A DNA stretch of 64,000 nucleotides from Methanomassiliicoccaceae archaeon UBA328 (GCA_002506905.1 DAYM01000006.1:56490-120489), one strand, 5' to 3'; numbered from the stretch's first letter, positions 7,689-16,993 are shown. Translations and numbers: made by a program. The notes: generated by a model from the sequence alone, not told the origin.

Positions 7689-9620
7689 ATGTTCGAAATA
7701 GTAAAGAGGGACGGATTGGCAAGGCTAGGTAAATTCGAGACCAAACACGGAGTACTGGAGACACCGGCGCTTTTACCGGTTGTAAATCCAAAGATCAATA
7801 CGGTCACTTCCAGGGAGCTGTACGATGAGTTCGGCTTCCGCGCGATGATCACGAATTCCTACATCATCAAGAACACTCCGGACCTCAAGGAGAAGGCCCA
7901 GGCACTCGGACTGCACGAGATGCTCGACTTCCCCGGGATCATCATGACCGATTCGGGAACCTTCCAGAGCCATATGTACGGAGAGGTTGAGGTCACCAAT
8001 GATGAGATGGTCGAATTCCAAAAGAGCATCGGAACCGACATCGGAACGGTTTTGGACATCTTCACCGAACCCTACTGGACCAAAGAACAGACCGCGGAAT
8101 CCATCGAGGTCACACTTGAAAGGACGCAGTACGCCTGCGACATCAAGGGCGACATGATGATCAACGGTGTCGGACAGGGTTCGATCTACAAAGACCTCAG
8201 AGAGAGCTGTGCCAGAAGGATGGCGGACATGGACATCGACGTTCATCCCATCGGCGGCGTTGTCCCTCTCATGGAACAGTACAGATACTCGGACCTTGTG
8301 GACGTCGTCATATCATCCAAGAAAGGATTGAACCCCAACCGTCCGGTCCACCTTTTCGGAGCGGGACATCCTATGATCCTCGCACTTGCCACCCTCATGG
8401 GATGCGATCTCTTCGATTCCGCCTCATATGCGAAATTCGCAAGGGACGACAGGCTCATGTTCATCGACGGGACCTTCCGTCTTTCGGAAATGCAGTCCCT
8501 CGACTGCGACTGCCCCGCATGCCGCGGACACACGGTACAGACCCTCAGGAAACTCCCTCCCAAGGAGAGGACAAAGGTCATCGCAAAGCACAACCTTTAC
8601 CAGATAACCCATGAGCTGGCACTTGTGAAAAGGTACCTCAGCGAAGGACGTCTCTGGGAACTTGCGGAAATGAGATGCAGGGCACATCCCGCACTTCTCG
8701 ACGCACTCAGAAGACTCGAGGAATACCAGGACTTCCTGGAAAAGACCGAACCGATCAGCAGGACCGGAGCAATGTTCTACACCGGTGCCGAAACCAGAGG
8801 ACGTCCGGTCTTCAAGAGATACATCGACAGGGTCAATTCGAGATATGTCCCCCCTACGGACAAGGCCGTCCTTTTCGTAGATGAGGGCTCCAAACCTTAC
8901 AGCAGGGCCTACGCCGCAGATTTCGACAGGGCAAGGAAGGCAGGATACACGCCTATCGTCCTCTCGCCCTTCGGACCCGTGCCCGCAGACCTTGATGAGA
9001 TGTACCCTCTGGCACAGTCGCTTTTCCCTTACATAATGGATATCGATACGGAGATAGAATCCAGTTCCACCACAAGGGAATTCCTCGACAGGAAGTTCAA
9101 GACCACCATCAAATATTCCGAGATCCCCGATGACGGAGACCAGGAATACGATGCCGACATGCTCAGAGCAATGGCGGTATCCAGATACCAGTTCGGAGAG
9201 GAGGCCACACAGGCACTCTTCCGCGGAAACGTCGAGCTTATCAAGAGCAGGAAGACGGGAAAGATCAGGAATGTCATCTCCGACGGAGAACATGTTCTTT
9301 CCATGCGTGCCCCCGACGGCATGTACTCCCTCAGGGTAGAAGGCGCCAAACGTATCACAGAATCTGTTCCGGCACCTCATATGAGAGTGGTCCTGATGGA
9401 TGATGCCGTACCGTTCGTCTCCAAAGGAAGGAATGCATTCTGCCAGTTCATCACATCATGTGACGAGGAACTCGTTCCCATGGACGAGGCCATTCTTGTG
9501 GACAAGGACGATAACGTCATAGCCACGGGACGTCTCAATGTGATAGCCAATGAGATAGCATCACTCAAAAAGGGAATCGCCGTCAAGGTCCGCAGCGGAT
9601 CCGGAGACGACGAGGCCTGA
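7689..9620 (+). CDS. tgtA: Archaeal tRNA-guanine(15) transglycosylase
   Basis: Inserts preQ0 at position 15 of the tRNA D-loop, the first tRNA-bound step to archaeosine. The TIM-barrel domain shows IIMTDSGTFQSH, the catalytic-Asp region CDLFDSASY (about residue 240) and the zinc site CDCPACRGH (Cys273, 275, 278). A C-terminal extension of about 280 residues ends in a PUA-type RNA-binding domain. ATG 7689 gives the usual MFEIVKRDGLARLG start; the frame is open further upstream but reads as antisense or shadow. The 3' end overlaps the convergent pcc1 gene by 60 bases. Length 643. Confidence 0.95.
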   Translation: MFEIVKRDGLARLGKFETKHGVLETPALLPVVNPKINTVTSRELYDEFGFRAMITNSYIIKNTPDLKEKAQALGLHEMLDFPGIIMTDSGTFQSHMYGEVEVTNDEMVEFQKSIGTDIGTVLDIFTEPYWTKEQTAESIEVTLERTQYACDIKGDMMINGVGQGSIYKDLRESCARRMADMDIDVHPIGGVVPLMEQYRYSDLVDVVISSKKGLNPNRPVHLFGAGHPMILALATLMGCDLFDSASYAKFARDDRLMFIDGTFRLSEMQSLDCDCPACRGHTVQTLRKLPPKERTKVIAKHNLYQITHELALVKRYLSEGRLWELAEMRCRAHPALLDALRRLEEYQDFLEKTEPISRTGAMFYTGAETRGRPVFKRYIDRVNSRYVPPTDKAVLFVDEGSKPYSRAYAADFDRARKAGYTPIVLSPFGPVPADLDEMYPLAQSLFPYIMDIDTEIESSSTTREFLDRKFKTTIKYSEIPDDGDQEYDADMLRAMAVSRYQFGEEATQALFRGNVELIKSRKTGKIRNVISDGEHVLSMRAPDGMYSLRVEGAKRITESVPAPHMRVVLMDDAVPFVSKGRNAFCQFITSCDEELVPMDEAILVDKDDNVIATGRLNVIANEIASLKKGIAVKVRSGSGDDEA

Positions 9621-9827
9621 GGATTCCTCAGCGGTCTTCACACAGGCAAGGAGGTCATCGGCCGTGTTCCTTAAGGAACCTGCCGATGCGGCCTCCATTT
9701 TTAAAATAATGAAGTTTTCCTGAAGCTCCGTCTTCACAAACTCGCCGTTGTCCGGCGAGATCGCCGTCAGGACGGCCTCAGCGGTCTTCCTGTCGGGATA
9801 TTCAAGACGGAGCTCCAGTGTTATCAT
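9561..9827 (-). CDS. pcc1: KEOPS complex subunit Pcc1
   Basis: Dimerisation subunit of the KEOPS complex that makes the universal t6A37 modification of tRNA. The 88-residue protein has the expected LRLEYPDRKTAEAVLTAISPD start, a central ILKMEAASAGSLRNTADDLL and an Asp/Ser-rich tail. It starts four bases after leuB stops, so it seems to ride on the leucine operon. Another KEOPS subunit, Cgi121, is at 34633. It converges with and overlaps tgtA. Confidence 0.85.
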   Translation of the reverse strand: MITLELRLEYPDRKTAEAVLTAISPDNGEFVKTELQENFIILKMEAASAGSLRNTADDLLACVKTAEESSGLVVSGSAADLDGDSLFE

Positions 9828-9831
9828 GAGC

Positions 9832-10950
9832 TCATCTCTTCTGATTCAGGACGTACTCTGCGATAGCCTTTCCGACCTCGGCCGTCTTGAGCTTTCCGCC
9901 CAGATCGGGTGTGGTCTTTCCGGTATCGAGAACATGCCTGACGGCATCATGGAGCATCTGACCCTCTTCGGGATATCCCTGGTTGGTCAGAAGCATCTGC
10001 GCTGCCAGTACGGCCGCGATGGGGTTTGCCTTTCCCTGTCCCGCGATATCCGGTGCGGATCCGTGGATAGGCTCGAACATGCTGACGCCGTGCGGGTTGA
10101 TGTTACCGCTTCCGCCCATTCCGAGTCCTCCCTGGAGCTGCGCTCCCAGGTCTGTGAGGATGTCACCGAACAGGTTGGGCACCGCGATGGTACCGAATGT
10201 CTCGGGACGTACGATCATGGCCATTGCCATGGCATCGACGAACATGAACTCCAGCTTCATCCCGTACTCGTCGGCCTTCTGCTGGAATATCTCCCTCTGC
10301 ATTCCGTAGACATGCGTGCACACATTTGCCTTGTCGACGAGAGTGACCTTGTCCTCTCCCCTTGCCTGGGCGTACTTGAATGCATAGTCTGCGAACCTGG
10401 TGATACCTTTCCTGGAAAGGAATCCGATCTCGAACGCGAAGTCGTCTTTGGGCTCTGCATCGACATTGAGGTCGATGTCGAGGGTGTAAAGCTCTCTCTT
10501 TACCTTCAGTTTGCAATCGCCGTTTGAAGGTCCGAACTCTCCGCCTGCTCCCATGTAGAAGTCCTCGGTATTCTCTCTGAGGAAATGCATATCGAAAGGC
10601 ACCTCCCTCTTCAGAGGGACCAGGGGGAACCATGATGTGACGGGTCTGAGATTGATGTACTGGTCGAATACGGCCCTCATCTTGAGAAGGACTCCCTGCT
10701 CCATGATACCGGGCTTTACCCTGGGGTCTCCGATAGCACCGAAGTAGATGGCATCCTTCTTCTTCAGGGACTCGATATCCTCGTCCGTGAGAAGCTCTCC
10801 GGTCTTGAGATATCTGTCCGCACCGATGTCGAAGAGCTCTCCGTCGTAATCGAACGTAGATATCTCAGTGACAGCATCCAATACATCCATTCCTGCCGCG
10901 ATGACCTCTTTACCGATACCGTCACCGGGCACGATCGCCAAATGTTTCAT
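9832..10950 (-). CDS. leuB: 3-isopropylmalate dehydrogenase-family LeuB
   Basis: NAD-dependent beta-decarboxylating dehydrogenase that oxidises 3-isopropylmalate to 2-oxoisocaproate (after decarboxylation). It shows IVPGDGIGKEV, FLRENTEDFY, VDKANVCTHVYG, NLFGDILTDLGAQLQGG and EPIHGSAPDIAG in order; 372 residues. The isocitrate dehydrogenase and methylmalate (isoleucine route) enzymes are close relatives, so context decides: it lies downstream of leuA, leuC and leuD, overlapping leuD by four bases (ATGA). Confidence 0.88.
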   Translation of the reverse strand: MKHLAIVPGDGIGKEVIAAGMDVLDAVTEISTFDYDGELFDIGADRYLKTGELLTDEDIESLKKKDAIYFGAIGDPRVKPGIMEQGVLLKMRAVFDQYINLRPVTSWFPLVPLKREVPFDMHFLRENTEDFYMGAGGEFGPSNGDCKLKVKRELYTLDIDLNVDAEPKDDFAFEIGFLSRKGITRFADYAFKYAQARGEDKVTLVDKANVCTHVYGMQREIFQQKADEYGMKLEFMFVDAMAMAMIVRPETFGTIAVPNLFGDILTDLGAQLQGGLGMGGSGNINPHGVSMFEPIHGSAPDIAGQGKANPIAAVLAAQMLLTNQGYPEEGQMLHDAVRHVLDTGKTTPDLGGKLKTAEVGKAIAEYVLNQKR

Positions 10951-11438
10951 AATTTACCCTCTTTGACCATGTTGACCAGACCGCCGCATTTCACCAGTTC
11001 TCCGATGAACGGCGGGTATTTCTGGAATGTGAATTCTTTTCCGGTGGTCTCGTTCCTGACCACGCCTTTCTCCGTGTCCACGGAGATCTTGTCTCCTTCG
11101 GACGCATCGACCTTGCACTCGACGAGCAGCAGACCGATGTTCATGGAGTTCCTGTAGAAGATACGGGCAAAGGACTCTGCGATGATGCATGAGAATCCTG
11201 CTTCGATCAGCGACAGGGGAGCGTGCTCTCTGGATGATCCGCAGCCGAAGTTCCTTCCGGCGACCAGTATGTCGCCTTTCTTGACCTGAGGTCCGAAACC
11301 GGGCCTGACCTTCTCGAATATGAAATCGTTCAGATGGTCCAGGTTGGTCGACACCAGACGCTCTGCGGGAATGATCTGGTCTGTATCGACGTTGTCGCCG
11401 AAACACCATGCCTTTCCTTCGACGGCCGCCATCAGCAT
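10947..11438 (-). CDS. leuD: Isopropylmalate isomerase small subunit LeuD
   Basis: Swivelling domain subunit that pairs with LeuC. It has the family signature GDNVDTDQIIPAERL, NFGCGSSREHAP and SFARIFYRNSMNIGL, and at 163 residues is of the short archaeal type. It overlaps leuC by seven bases and leuB by four. Homologues also isomerise citramalate or homoaconitate precursors, so substrate range may be wider than leucine. Confidence 0.9.
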   Translation of the reverse strand: MLMAAVEGKAWCFGDNVDTDQIIPAERLVSTNLDHLNDFIFEKVRPGFGPQVKKGDILVAGRNFGCGSSREHAPLSLIEAGFSCIIAESFARIFYRNSMNIGLLLVECKVDASEGDKISVDTEKGVVRNETTGKEFTFQKYPPFIGELVKCGGLVNMVKEGKL

Positions 11439-12691
11439 CCCTCCAGCTGATCAGGTGTGACGATCTTTCCGGCGATTGCGGAAGCTGCCACTACCTGGGG
11501 ACCTGCCAGATATACCTCTGAGGCCTTGTCTCCCATCCTTCCGATGAAGTTCCTGTTGGTGGAGGACACTGCCCTCTCGCCGGCTGCCAGGATACCCATG
11601 TATCCGCCCAGGCATGCTCCGCATGTAGGGCCGGAGATGAATGCTCCCGCGTCCAGGAATATCTGCATCAGGCCCTCGTCGAGCATCTGACGGCATACTT
11701 TCTGGGATGCGGGGACGACCAGGAATCTGACGTCGGGATGGACATGCCTTCCCTTGACGATCTTGGCCGCTGCGCGCATATCCTCGATACGTCCGTTGGT
11801 GCATGATCCCAGGTATGCCTGGTCGATCCTGACGTCCGTCTCCTTGACAGGGTGTCCGTTGCTGGGCAGGTGGGGGAATGCGACCATCGACTCGATCTTT
11901 GACAGGTCGTATTTCAGGACCCTGCAGTAATTCGCATCGGGGTCCGCATCGACGGCTTTGTAATCTCCTTTGACCGTATCTTTGATGTACTCTCTTGTCA
12001 GGTCGTCACAGGGGAATATCCCTGCTTTTCCGCCTGCCTCGATGGCCATGTTGGAAACGGTCAGTCTGTCGGAGACAGAGATGTTGGCGACACCGGGTCC
12101 GTGGAATTCGAATGCTTTGTAGTTGGCACCGTCCACTCCGATATCCGTGATGATCTTGATTATCAGGTCCTTTCCGCCGATGTTCTCCCTGAACTTGCCG
12201 GTGAGTTCGACCTTGATGGTCTCGGGGACCTTGAACCACAGGTGTCCGGTAGCGAATGCTACGGCGGCCTCGGTGGATCCGATACCTGTGGAGAATGCGT
12301 TGATACCTCCGTACGTACAGGTGTGCGAATCCGCTCCGACGATCAGTCTTCCGGGAGCTGCGAATCCCTGCTCGACCATCAGCTGGTGGCAGACACCGCC
12401 CTTTCCGACCTCGTAGTAGTTCTTGATGTCGTGCTTCTTTGCGAACTGCCTCATCTCTTTGGCCTGTTCGGCGGAAGCGACATCCTTGTTGGGAACGTAG
12501 TGGTCAGGAATGAGGACCATGCGGTCCTTGAACATCTTGTCCGTTCCGATCTTGTCATACTCTCTGAATGCTATGGGTCCTGTTACATCGTTGACCATGA
12601 CGTAATCCACGTCCGCGATGACGATCTGACCCGCTTTTGCGTCTGTCCCGGATTTCTCCGAGAAGATCTTCTCTGCAATTGTTTTTCCCAT
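11432..12691 (-). CDS. leuC: Isopropylmalate isomerase large subunit LeuC
   Basis: [4Fe-4S] aconitase-type dehydratase subunit converting 2- to 3-isopropylmalate. Cluster cysteines are in YLGSCTNGR and GPTCGACLGGY; VGADSHTCTYGG is the conserved substrate loop. The length of about 419 residues fits the archaeal LeuC class. ATG 12691 is preferred over the in-frame TTG at 12697 because AAGGG lies at suitable spacing. It follows leuA with a gap of a few bases. Confidence 0.92.
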   Translation of the reverse strand: MGKTIAEKIFSEKSGTDAKAGQIVIADVDYVMVNDVTGPIAFREYDKIGTDKMFKDRMVLIPDHYVPNKDVASAEQAKEMRQFAKKHDIKNYYEVGKGGVCHQLMVEQGFAAPGRLIVGADSHTCTYGGINAFSTGIGSTEAAVAFATGHLWFKVPETIKVELTGKFRENIGGKDLIIKIITDIGVDGANYKAFEFHGPGVANISVSDRLTVSNMAIEAGGKAGIFPCDDLTREYIKDTVKGDYKAVDADPDANYCRVLKYDLSKIESMVAFPHLPSNGHPVKETDVRIDQAYLGSCTNGRIEDMRAAAKIVKGRHVHPDVRFLVVPASQKVCRQMLDEGLMQIFLDAGAFISGPTCGACLGGYMGILAAGERAVSSTNRNFIGRMGDKASEVYLAGPQVVAASAIAGKIVTPDQLEGC

Positions 12692-12700
12692 TTGCAACCC

Positions 12701-14281
12701 TTACCTTGCAAAATCCCTGTTTATGGCCATCATCGTGGCGTCCACTGACGTTTCCACGATATCCAGGCCTACTGCCTTTCCGACGGACAGGTTGCCGTCG
12801 TTCTGGACGTTCTTGACCATTACGGTCACCTCGCATATCGAGTCGCTCTTACCCGTGATGGCGCTGAGCTTGTACTCTTCCAGCGAGATCTTCTCGTTAA
12901 CGGCCTTTCTGATCGCATTTATCGCGGCATCTACGGGACCTACACCGATCGAGGCGATCGTTCTGTGGTCCTCACCGTCGATAGTGACCGTCACCGTGGC
13001 CGTGGATGTCGTATCCTTTCCGGTCAGGACGGTCAGCTGATCCAGAGTGACCCTGTTCTTGGTCACTCCCTTCTTGTACATTATATTGTCTACTATGGCC
13101 AGCAGTTCCGCGTCATCGATCTCTTTGCCGCCGATGGCGATGTTCTTGATCATCTCCATCAGTTCGGGCATGTGCTCCTGGGGGAACTTCACCTTCAGCG
13201 CGTCCAGTCTTCCCTGGACGGAGTGCGCTCCCGAGTGCTTTCCCAGAACGATATGCCTGTCGACACCGACCAGTTCCGGCAGGAACGGCTCGTATGTCGC
13301 GGTATTGTTCATGATACCGTGAACATGGATACCCGACTCGTGCGCGAAAGCATTCCTTCCGACGATCGGTTTGTTGTAGGCCATGTTAAATCCGGTGATC
13401 CTCTCCACGAGCTTCGACGTCTTTCCGATCTTGCTCAGATCCACGGTCTGAACCCCGTAGTTGGCGAACAGGTTCAGCGCCACCTCTTCCAGCGCCGCGT
13501 TTCCCGTCCTCTCGCCGATACCGTTCATGCAAACGTGTACTATCGTCGCTCCGGCCTCCACACCTGCGATGGAATTGGCAACTGCCAGTCCCATATCGTT
13601 GTGGCAATGCACTGCGATCGGGATCTTGATCTCCTTCTTCAGTGCACCGATCAGATGGTCCATCGCCCTGGGGATGATTACTCCCACTGTGTCGGGAACA
13701 TTGATGGCCACCGCACCGGCCTCTTCGACAGCTTTGTAAACTGATGTCATGAAGGCCAGATCAGACCTTGTGGCATCCTCGCATGAGAACTGGACCTTCA
13801 GTCCGTGTGCCTCTGCGTATTCGACGGCATCGACCGCTCTGGCTCTGACCTCATCGGGGGTCATCTTCAGCTTGTATTTCATGTGCAGGTCTGAAGTGGC
13901 TATGAAAGTGTGGATGTAATCCACACCGGTGTCGATGACCGCATCGATATCTGAATGAACGGAACGGGCCAGACTGCACAGCTGTGTGTCCAGATTCTGG
14001 TCCCTGATCTTTCTGATGGTCTCTTTTTCGGTCTCACCGGAAGCCGCGAATCCGACCTCCATGATGTCTACTCCGAGATCGTCGAGGGCGAGTGCGATAC
14101 GAACTTTATCATCTTGGCTCAGAGCAATTCCCGGGGCCTGCTCACCATCCCTCAGCGTAGTATCGAAGATCTTTACATCTTTAATGGGACCCACACCGGA
14201 GAGCGCAAGCTGGTTATATGGGCTGATTGCGAGCATATCTTCCATTTTCCTAGCGCTTTCACTGGTTTGTTGCGTTTTCAT
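12701..14281 (-). CDS. leuA: 2-isopropylmalate synthase-family LeuA
   Basis: Claisen-condensing enzyme, first step of leucine synthesis. The barrel starts VKIFDTTLRDGEQAPG, has AVHCHNDMGLAVAN and HESGIHVHG, and ends in a roughly 130-residue LeuA allosteric domain (STATVTVTIDGEDH to the end). About 526 residues. Citramalate synthase and AksA are close relatives; leuCDB downstream and the Leu/Ile-rich leader favour LeuA or CimA. ATG 14281 is chosen because GGTGG stands five bases before it. The frame is open to an ATG at 14386, but that start lies upstream of the start site predicted from the TATA box. Expression probably depends on the leader hairpin described separately. Confidence 0.88.
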   Translation of the reverse strand: MKTQQTSESARKMEDMLAISPYNQLALSGVGPIKDVKIFDTTLRDGEQAPGIALSQDDKVRIALALDDLGVDIMEVGFAASGETEKETIRKIRDQNLDTQLCSLARSVHSDIDAVIDTGVDYIHTFIATSDLHMKYKLKMTPDEVRARAVDAVEYAEAHGLKVQFSCEDATRSDLAFMTSVYKAVEEAGAVAINVPDTVGVIIPRAMDHLIGALKKEIKIPIAVHCHNDMGLAVANSIAGVEAGATIVHVCMNGIGERTGNAALEEVALNLFANYGVQTVDLSKIGKTSKLVERITGFNMAYNKPIVGRNAFAHESGIHVHGIMNNTATYEPFLPELVGVDRHIVLGKHSGAHSVQGRLDALKVKFPQEHMPELMEMIKNIAIGGKEIDDAELLAIVDNIMYKKGVTKNRVTLDQLTVLTGKDTTSTATVTVTIDGEDHRTIASIGVGPVDAAINAIRKAVNEKISLEEYKLSAITGKSDSICEVTVMVKNVQNDGNLSVGKAVGLDIVETSVDATMMAINRDFAR

Positions 14282-14284
14282 AAA

Positions 14285-14341
14285 AACCACCAAACCGTCA
14301 TAGCTACCACTGCTTACTGAAGAAGAATAAGTTCGGTGGTT
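14285..14341 (-). promoter_or_regulatory. Leader hairpin covering the leuA ribosome binding site
   Basis: On the minus strand AACCACCGAAC (14341-14331) pairs with GTTTGGTGGTT (14295-14285) over 11 pairs with one G-U and a loop of 35 bases. The 3' arm contains the GGTGG Shine-Dalgarno of leuA, so the closed hairpin would block initiation. The 5' arm lies inside codons 5-9 of the mini-ORF at 14355-14314. A shorter competing pairing (ACCAC with GTGGT at 14310-14306) is also possible. Pairing is seen directly; the regulatory role is inferred. Confidence 0.6.
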
Positions 14342-14355
14342 GCGCTGAAGATCAT
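14314..14355 (-). CDS. Putative 13-residue Leu/Ile leader peptide of leuA
   Basis: A mini-ORF with a good Shine-Dalgarno (AGAGG, about nine bases before ATG) encodes MIFSATTELILLQ and ends in TAA 33 bases before the leuA ATG. Codons 9-12 are CTT ATT CTT CTT, that is Leu-Ile-Leu-Leu, the amino acids made by the downstream operon. A ribosome slowed there would sit on the 5' arm of the hairpin and free the leuA ribosome binding site. This is the classic layout of a branched-chain leader, but here the control would act on translation. It is a proposal from layout only. Confidence 0.55.
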   Translation of the reverse strand: MIFSATTELILLQ

Positions 14356-14397
14356 TTTTCAATCCTCTCTGACGGTAATTGTCCATGATTCACACAT

Positions 14398-14405
14398 TAT
14401 ATAAA
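14398..14405 (-). promoter_or_regulatory. TATA box of the leu operon
   Basis: Reading TTTATATA on the minus strand. A start about 25 bases downstream would fall near 14375, giving a leader of about 95 bases that holds the mini-ORF and hairpin. Confidence 0.6.
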
Positions 14406-14407
14406 TG

Positions 14408-16993
14408 TTAGGTGTTGTCCTTGACTACTCCATAGAATTTATATAATGCATCAGTCACAGTAATGGTACCAGATACCTTATCTCCGCTATTCGTAGCCCA
14501 GTAATCTATGTTGATTGAATTATCTGAAGGATTCCACAAACAATAATCGATTCCTATCTGAGAATATTTAGTTTCTTTTAACAGATAAACCCCATTGTCT
14601 TGCACGTAGTATTCTATCTTAGATATACCAGAAACTGAACCGTCTGATATCGGAAAATAATCTCCAGAACTATTGACTAGACAACTAGGCGTATAGAATT
14701 TAGTATCATCTGTAATTATTACTGTATTGCCATCATCCCATATACTCAATTTAATTGTGTAATTCGAATATATCTCAATCTGTTTTGGTGTATCATTGAT
14801 GTTATGTGTCGTTAACAGCTCCTTATCGGCATACAATGAAACACTCAGATTTACCCCGAATGTGATCTTAAATAACTTGGGAGTCCAGATTGACTTTATC
14901 TGTAAATCACTACTTACAGATTGACCGTCGTAATCCCACCCTTTGAAATCGTATGTATCGAGCGAATAAGTAGGCTTTTCGATATTGAAAACAGACAATT
15001 GAGTTCCAGACAACAAAAACATCGTTAGGCCTGTTACAATTTCATCTTTTAACCCTTTGAACTCAACCTTATAGACCGAGGGCAATTCTGCATCCTGGGC
15101 AAAGAGATATTTCGTCCCTGATTTCGTTACTCCGGCCAGCGATTGGACCTTTTCTGAATAATCTTCCGGGAGCTTGTAACCTGTCACCGATGACAGCGTT
15201 ATTGCTTTGGCTGACGATACGCAGAATGCATCTGTGCTTCCGTCGGCCTTTGTATGATCTCCCGGCGTGATCTTCACAACTCCGGGAAACACCGTGTCCC
15301 CGGTCAGAGTATATGTGAAGGATCCTGCAGAACTATGGGCCGTAACGGGAATGTACGAGTCGTAATCGCTCGGCATCGTATAGCCGTCTGCCGGAGCGAT
15401 CGTTACTTTATCCTGACACGTGACCTTTGTGACCTTCAATCCATCCACCGTGGCAGTGATGTTATTACCGACGGACACATCATATTCTATCAGTCTGACC
15501 CCTTCGACCGTTACCTTCTGTTCACCCTGGACGTCCTTTACCTCGATCGTCCCTTCCTCGGTCGTCAGAAGGCTTCCGCTGATGTAGATCCCGAAATCGG
15601 GACCGCACTCGTGATCCTTCAGAAGTTTGAATGTCAGACTGTACGCCTCTCCGTGATGGACGGCGTCCTCGGTCGATGTCAGTGTGTATCCCACCTGTTC
15701 TTCGGGGAGTACGACCTTGTACATCCTGACATCATAGATCCCGGAAACCTCCACAACGAGGTTGGAATTGACATTGTCTATGAAGATACGCGATGTTCCG
15801 TCCTTCTTCACCACCACACCGTTGACCTTGATCACCAGATCGTCGTCGATATATCCCGCCTTCAGGCTGTATGTCAGAATGCATCTGCTTCCGGGCTCTA
15901 TCACCATAGGATCGGCTGTGATCGTGTATCTCACCGGATCGTCCGGTTCGGGCAGATATACCATGTATTTTCCTTCGATGTACGTTGCGACGACATCGCC
16001 CTTTCCGTTCACCGTATAGGATGAATCGGAATTGTATGAAACACCGGTGACGTCAAAATTGAATCCTGTCGGAAGTTCGGACAGTTCGAACGTGTCTCCT
16101 GCTGCGAAGAGACCGTATTTTCCGAAATATTCCGAAGTTGTGGTCACATCCGGATAATCCACGGATGCCTCCGGGATCACGGTACCGTCTGTGCCTATGA
16201 CCTTGAATTCGTAAAGCTCGACGACAGAATAGCTCAGACCCGATAATGAGAATTCGACAAGACCGTTGTTCTTCTTGTGATCCGTGACCTTACCTACGGT
16301 CTCGTCGATCACGTGCGTGAAACCGCTGCCGAGAACGCTCTCGGGCACCTTCATGATAACGGCTCCGGTAAATCCGGACCCCATTATGCCGCCCACGAAT
16401 GCAGGATCGCCGTTGTACAGGCCGACCGATCCCTCCCCGTCTGCGAAATTCTTTGTCAGGGAAAGCGTGTCGGCGGTCAGGATACCGTTGCACCCTGTTA
16501 CCATCTTGCTGTCCAAAGCGATCTCCGTACCGTCCGGATAAATAATCGTCATGCCGGCCGGCATGTTCTTCATCGTGTTGCTGGATATTTTCAGAACATC
16601 GATGTTTTCTATGAATCTCATATCAATAATGACGTTTCCCACGGGAGTGTAGCCGAGATCGAAATTGACCTCGCCCTTTCCGTCATGGACCATTATTCCG
16701 TCGACAACGGCGGCATACAGGTTCTTCGTGCCTTTCACCGAAAGCGAATGCCCCGGATCGTATCTTTCACCGGTGTGCAGAGGATGGTCGGACCATCCGA
16801 AGAACGTTCGTGATCCCAGATCGGCCAGGTCCATTTCCTTCAGGATGAAATCACCGCTGCCGGATACTTCATCGATGACGGTCTCTCCGTCATAGTAAAC
16901 GACCTTGGCCTCCGAATCGGTATTTAGGAACTGTACGGCTGCGAAAACTGAAGATACAGCTATGATCGCAGCAATGATGGCATAAACTGTCAT
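14408..16993 (-). CDS. Large N-terminally anchored surface protein with Listeria-Bacteroides-type repeats
   Basis: 861-residue secreted protein. Residues 3-22 form one hydrophobic segment (YAIIAAIIAVSSVFAAVQFL), a signal anchor; there is no C-terminal membrane helix. A Listeria-Bacteroides type repeat follows at about residues 63-95 (TFFGWSDHPLHTGERYDPG), and a second GWxxxG-like unit with SIWTPK lies near residue 710. The middle is made of short beta-rich Ig-like units. Such proteins in gut archaea are thought to bind host or biofilm surfaces; no specific target can be named. The last 600 or so bases (14408-15050) are clearly more A+T-rich than the rest. A GGTGAT motif precedes the ATG. Confidence 0.75.
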   Translation of the reverse strand: MTVYAIIAAIIAVSSVFAAVQFLNTDSEAKVVYYDGETVIDEVSGSGDFILKEMDLADLGSRTFFGWSDHPLHTGERYDPGHSLSVKGTKNLYAAVVDGIMVHDGKGEVNFDLGYTPVGNVIIDMRFIENIDVLKISSNTMKNMPAGMTIIYPDGTEIALDSKMVTGCNGILTADTLSLTKNFADGEGSVGLYNGDPAFVGGIMGSGFTGAVIMKVPESVLGSGFTHVIDETVGKVTDHKKNNGLVEFSLSGLSYSVVELYEFKVIGTDGTVIPEASVDYPDVTTTSEYFGKYGLFAAGDTFELSELPTGFNFDVTGVSYNSDSSYTVNGKGDVVATYIEGKYMVYLPEPDDPVRYTITADPMVIEPGSRCILTYSLKAGYIDDDLVIKVNGVVVKKDGTSRIFIDNVNSNLVVEVSGIYDVRMYKVVLPEEQVGYTLTSTEDAVHHGEAYSLTFKLLKDHECGPDFGIYISGSLLTTEEGTIEVKDVQGEQKVTVEGVRLIEYDVSVGNNITATVDGLKVTKVTCQDKVTIAPADGYTMPSDYDSYIPVTAHSSAGSFTYTLTGDTVFPGVVKITPGDHTKADGSTDAFCVSSAKAITLSSVTGYKLPEDYSEKVQSLAGVTKSGTKYLFAQDAELPSVYKVEFKGLKDEIVTGLTMFLLSGTQLSVFNIEKPTYSLDTYDFKGWDYDGQSVSSDLQIKSIWTPKLFKITFGVNLSVSLYADKELLTTHNINDTPKQIEIYSNYTIKLSIWDDGNTVIITDDTKFYTPSCLVNSSGDYFPISDGSVSGISKIEYYVQDNGVYLLKETKYSQIGIDYCLWNPSDNSINIDYWATNSGDKVSGTITVTDALYKFYGVVKDNT

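Noticed and set aside
14281..14386. Longer leuA start at ATG 14386 adding 35 residues
   Set aside because: It lies upstream of the start site expected from the TATA box, the added residues do not look like LeuA, and GGTGG precedes ATG 14281.
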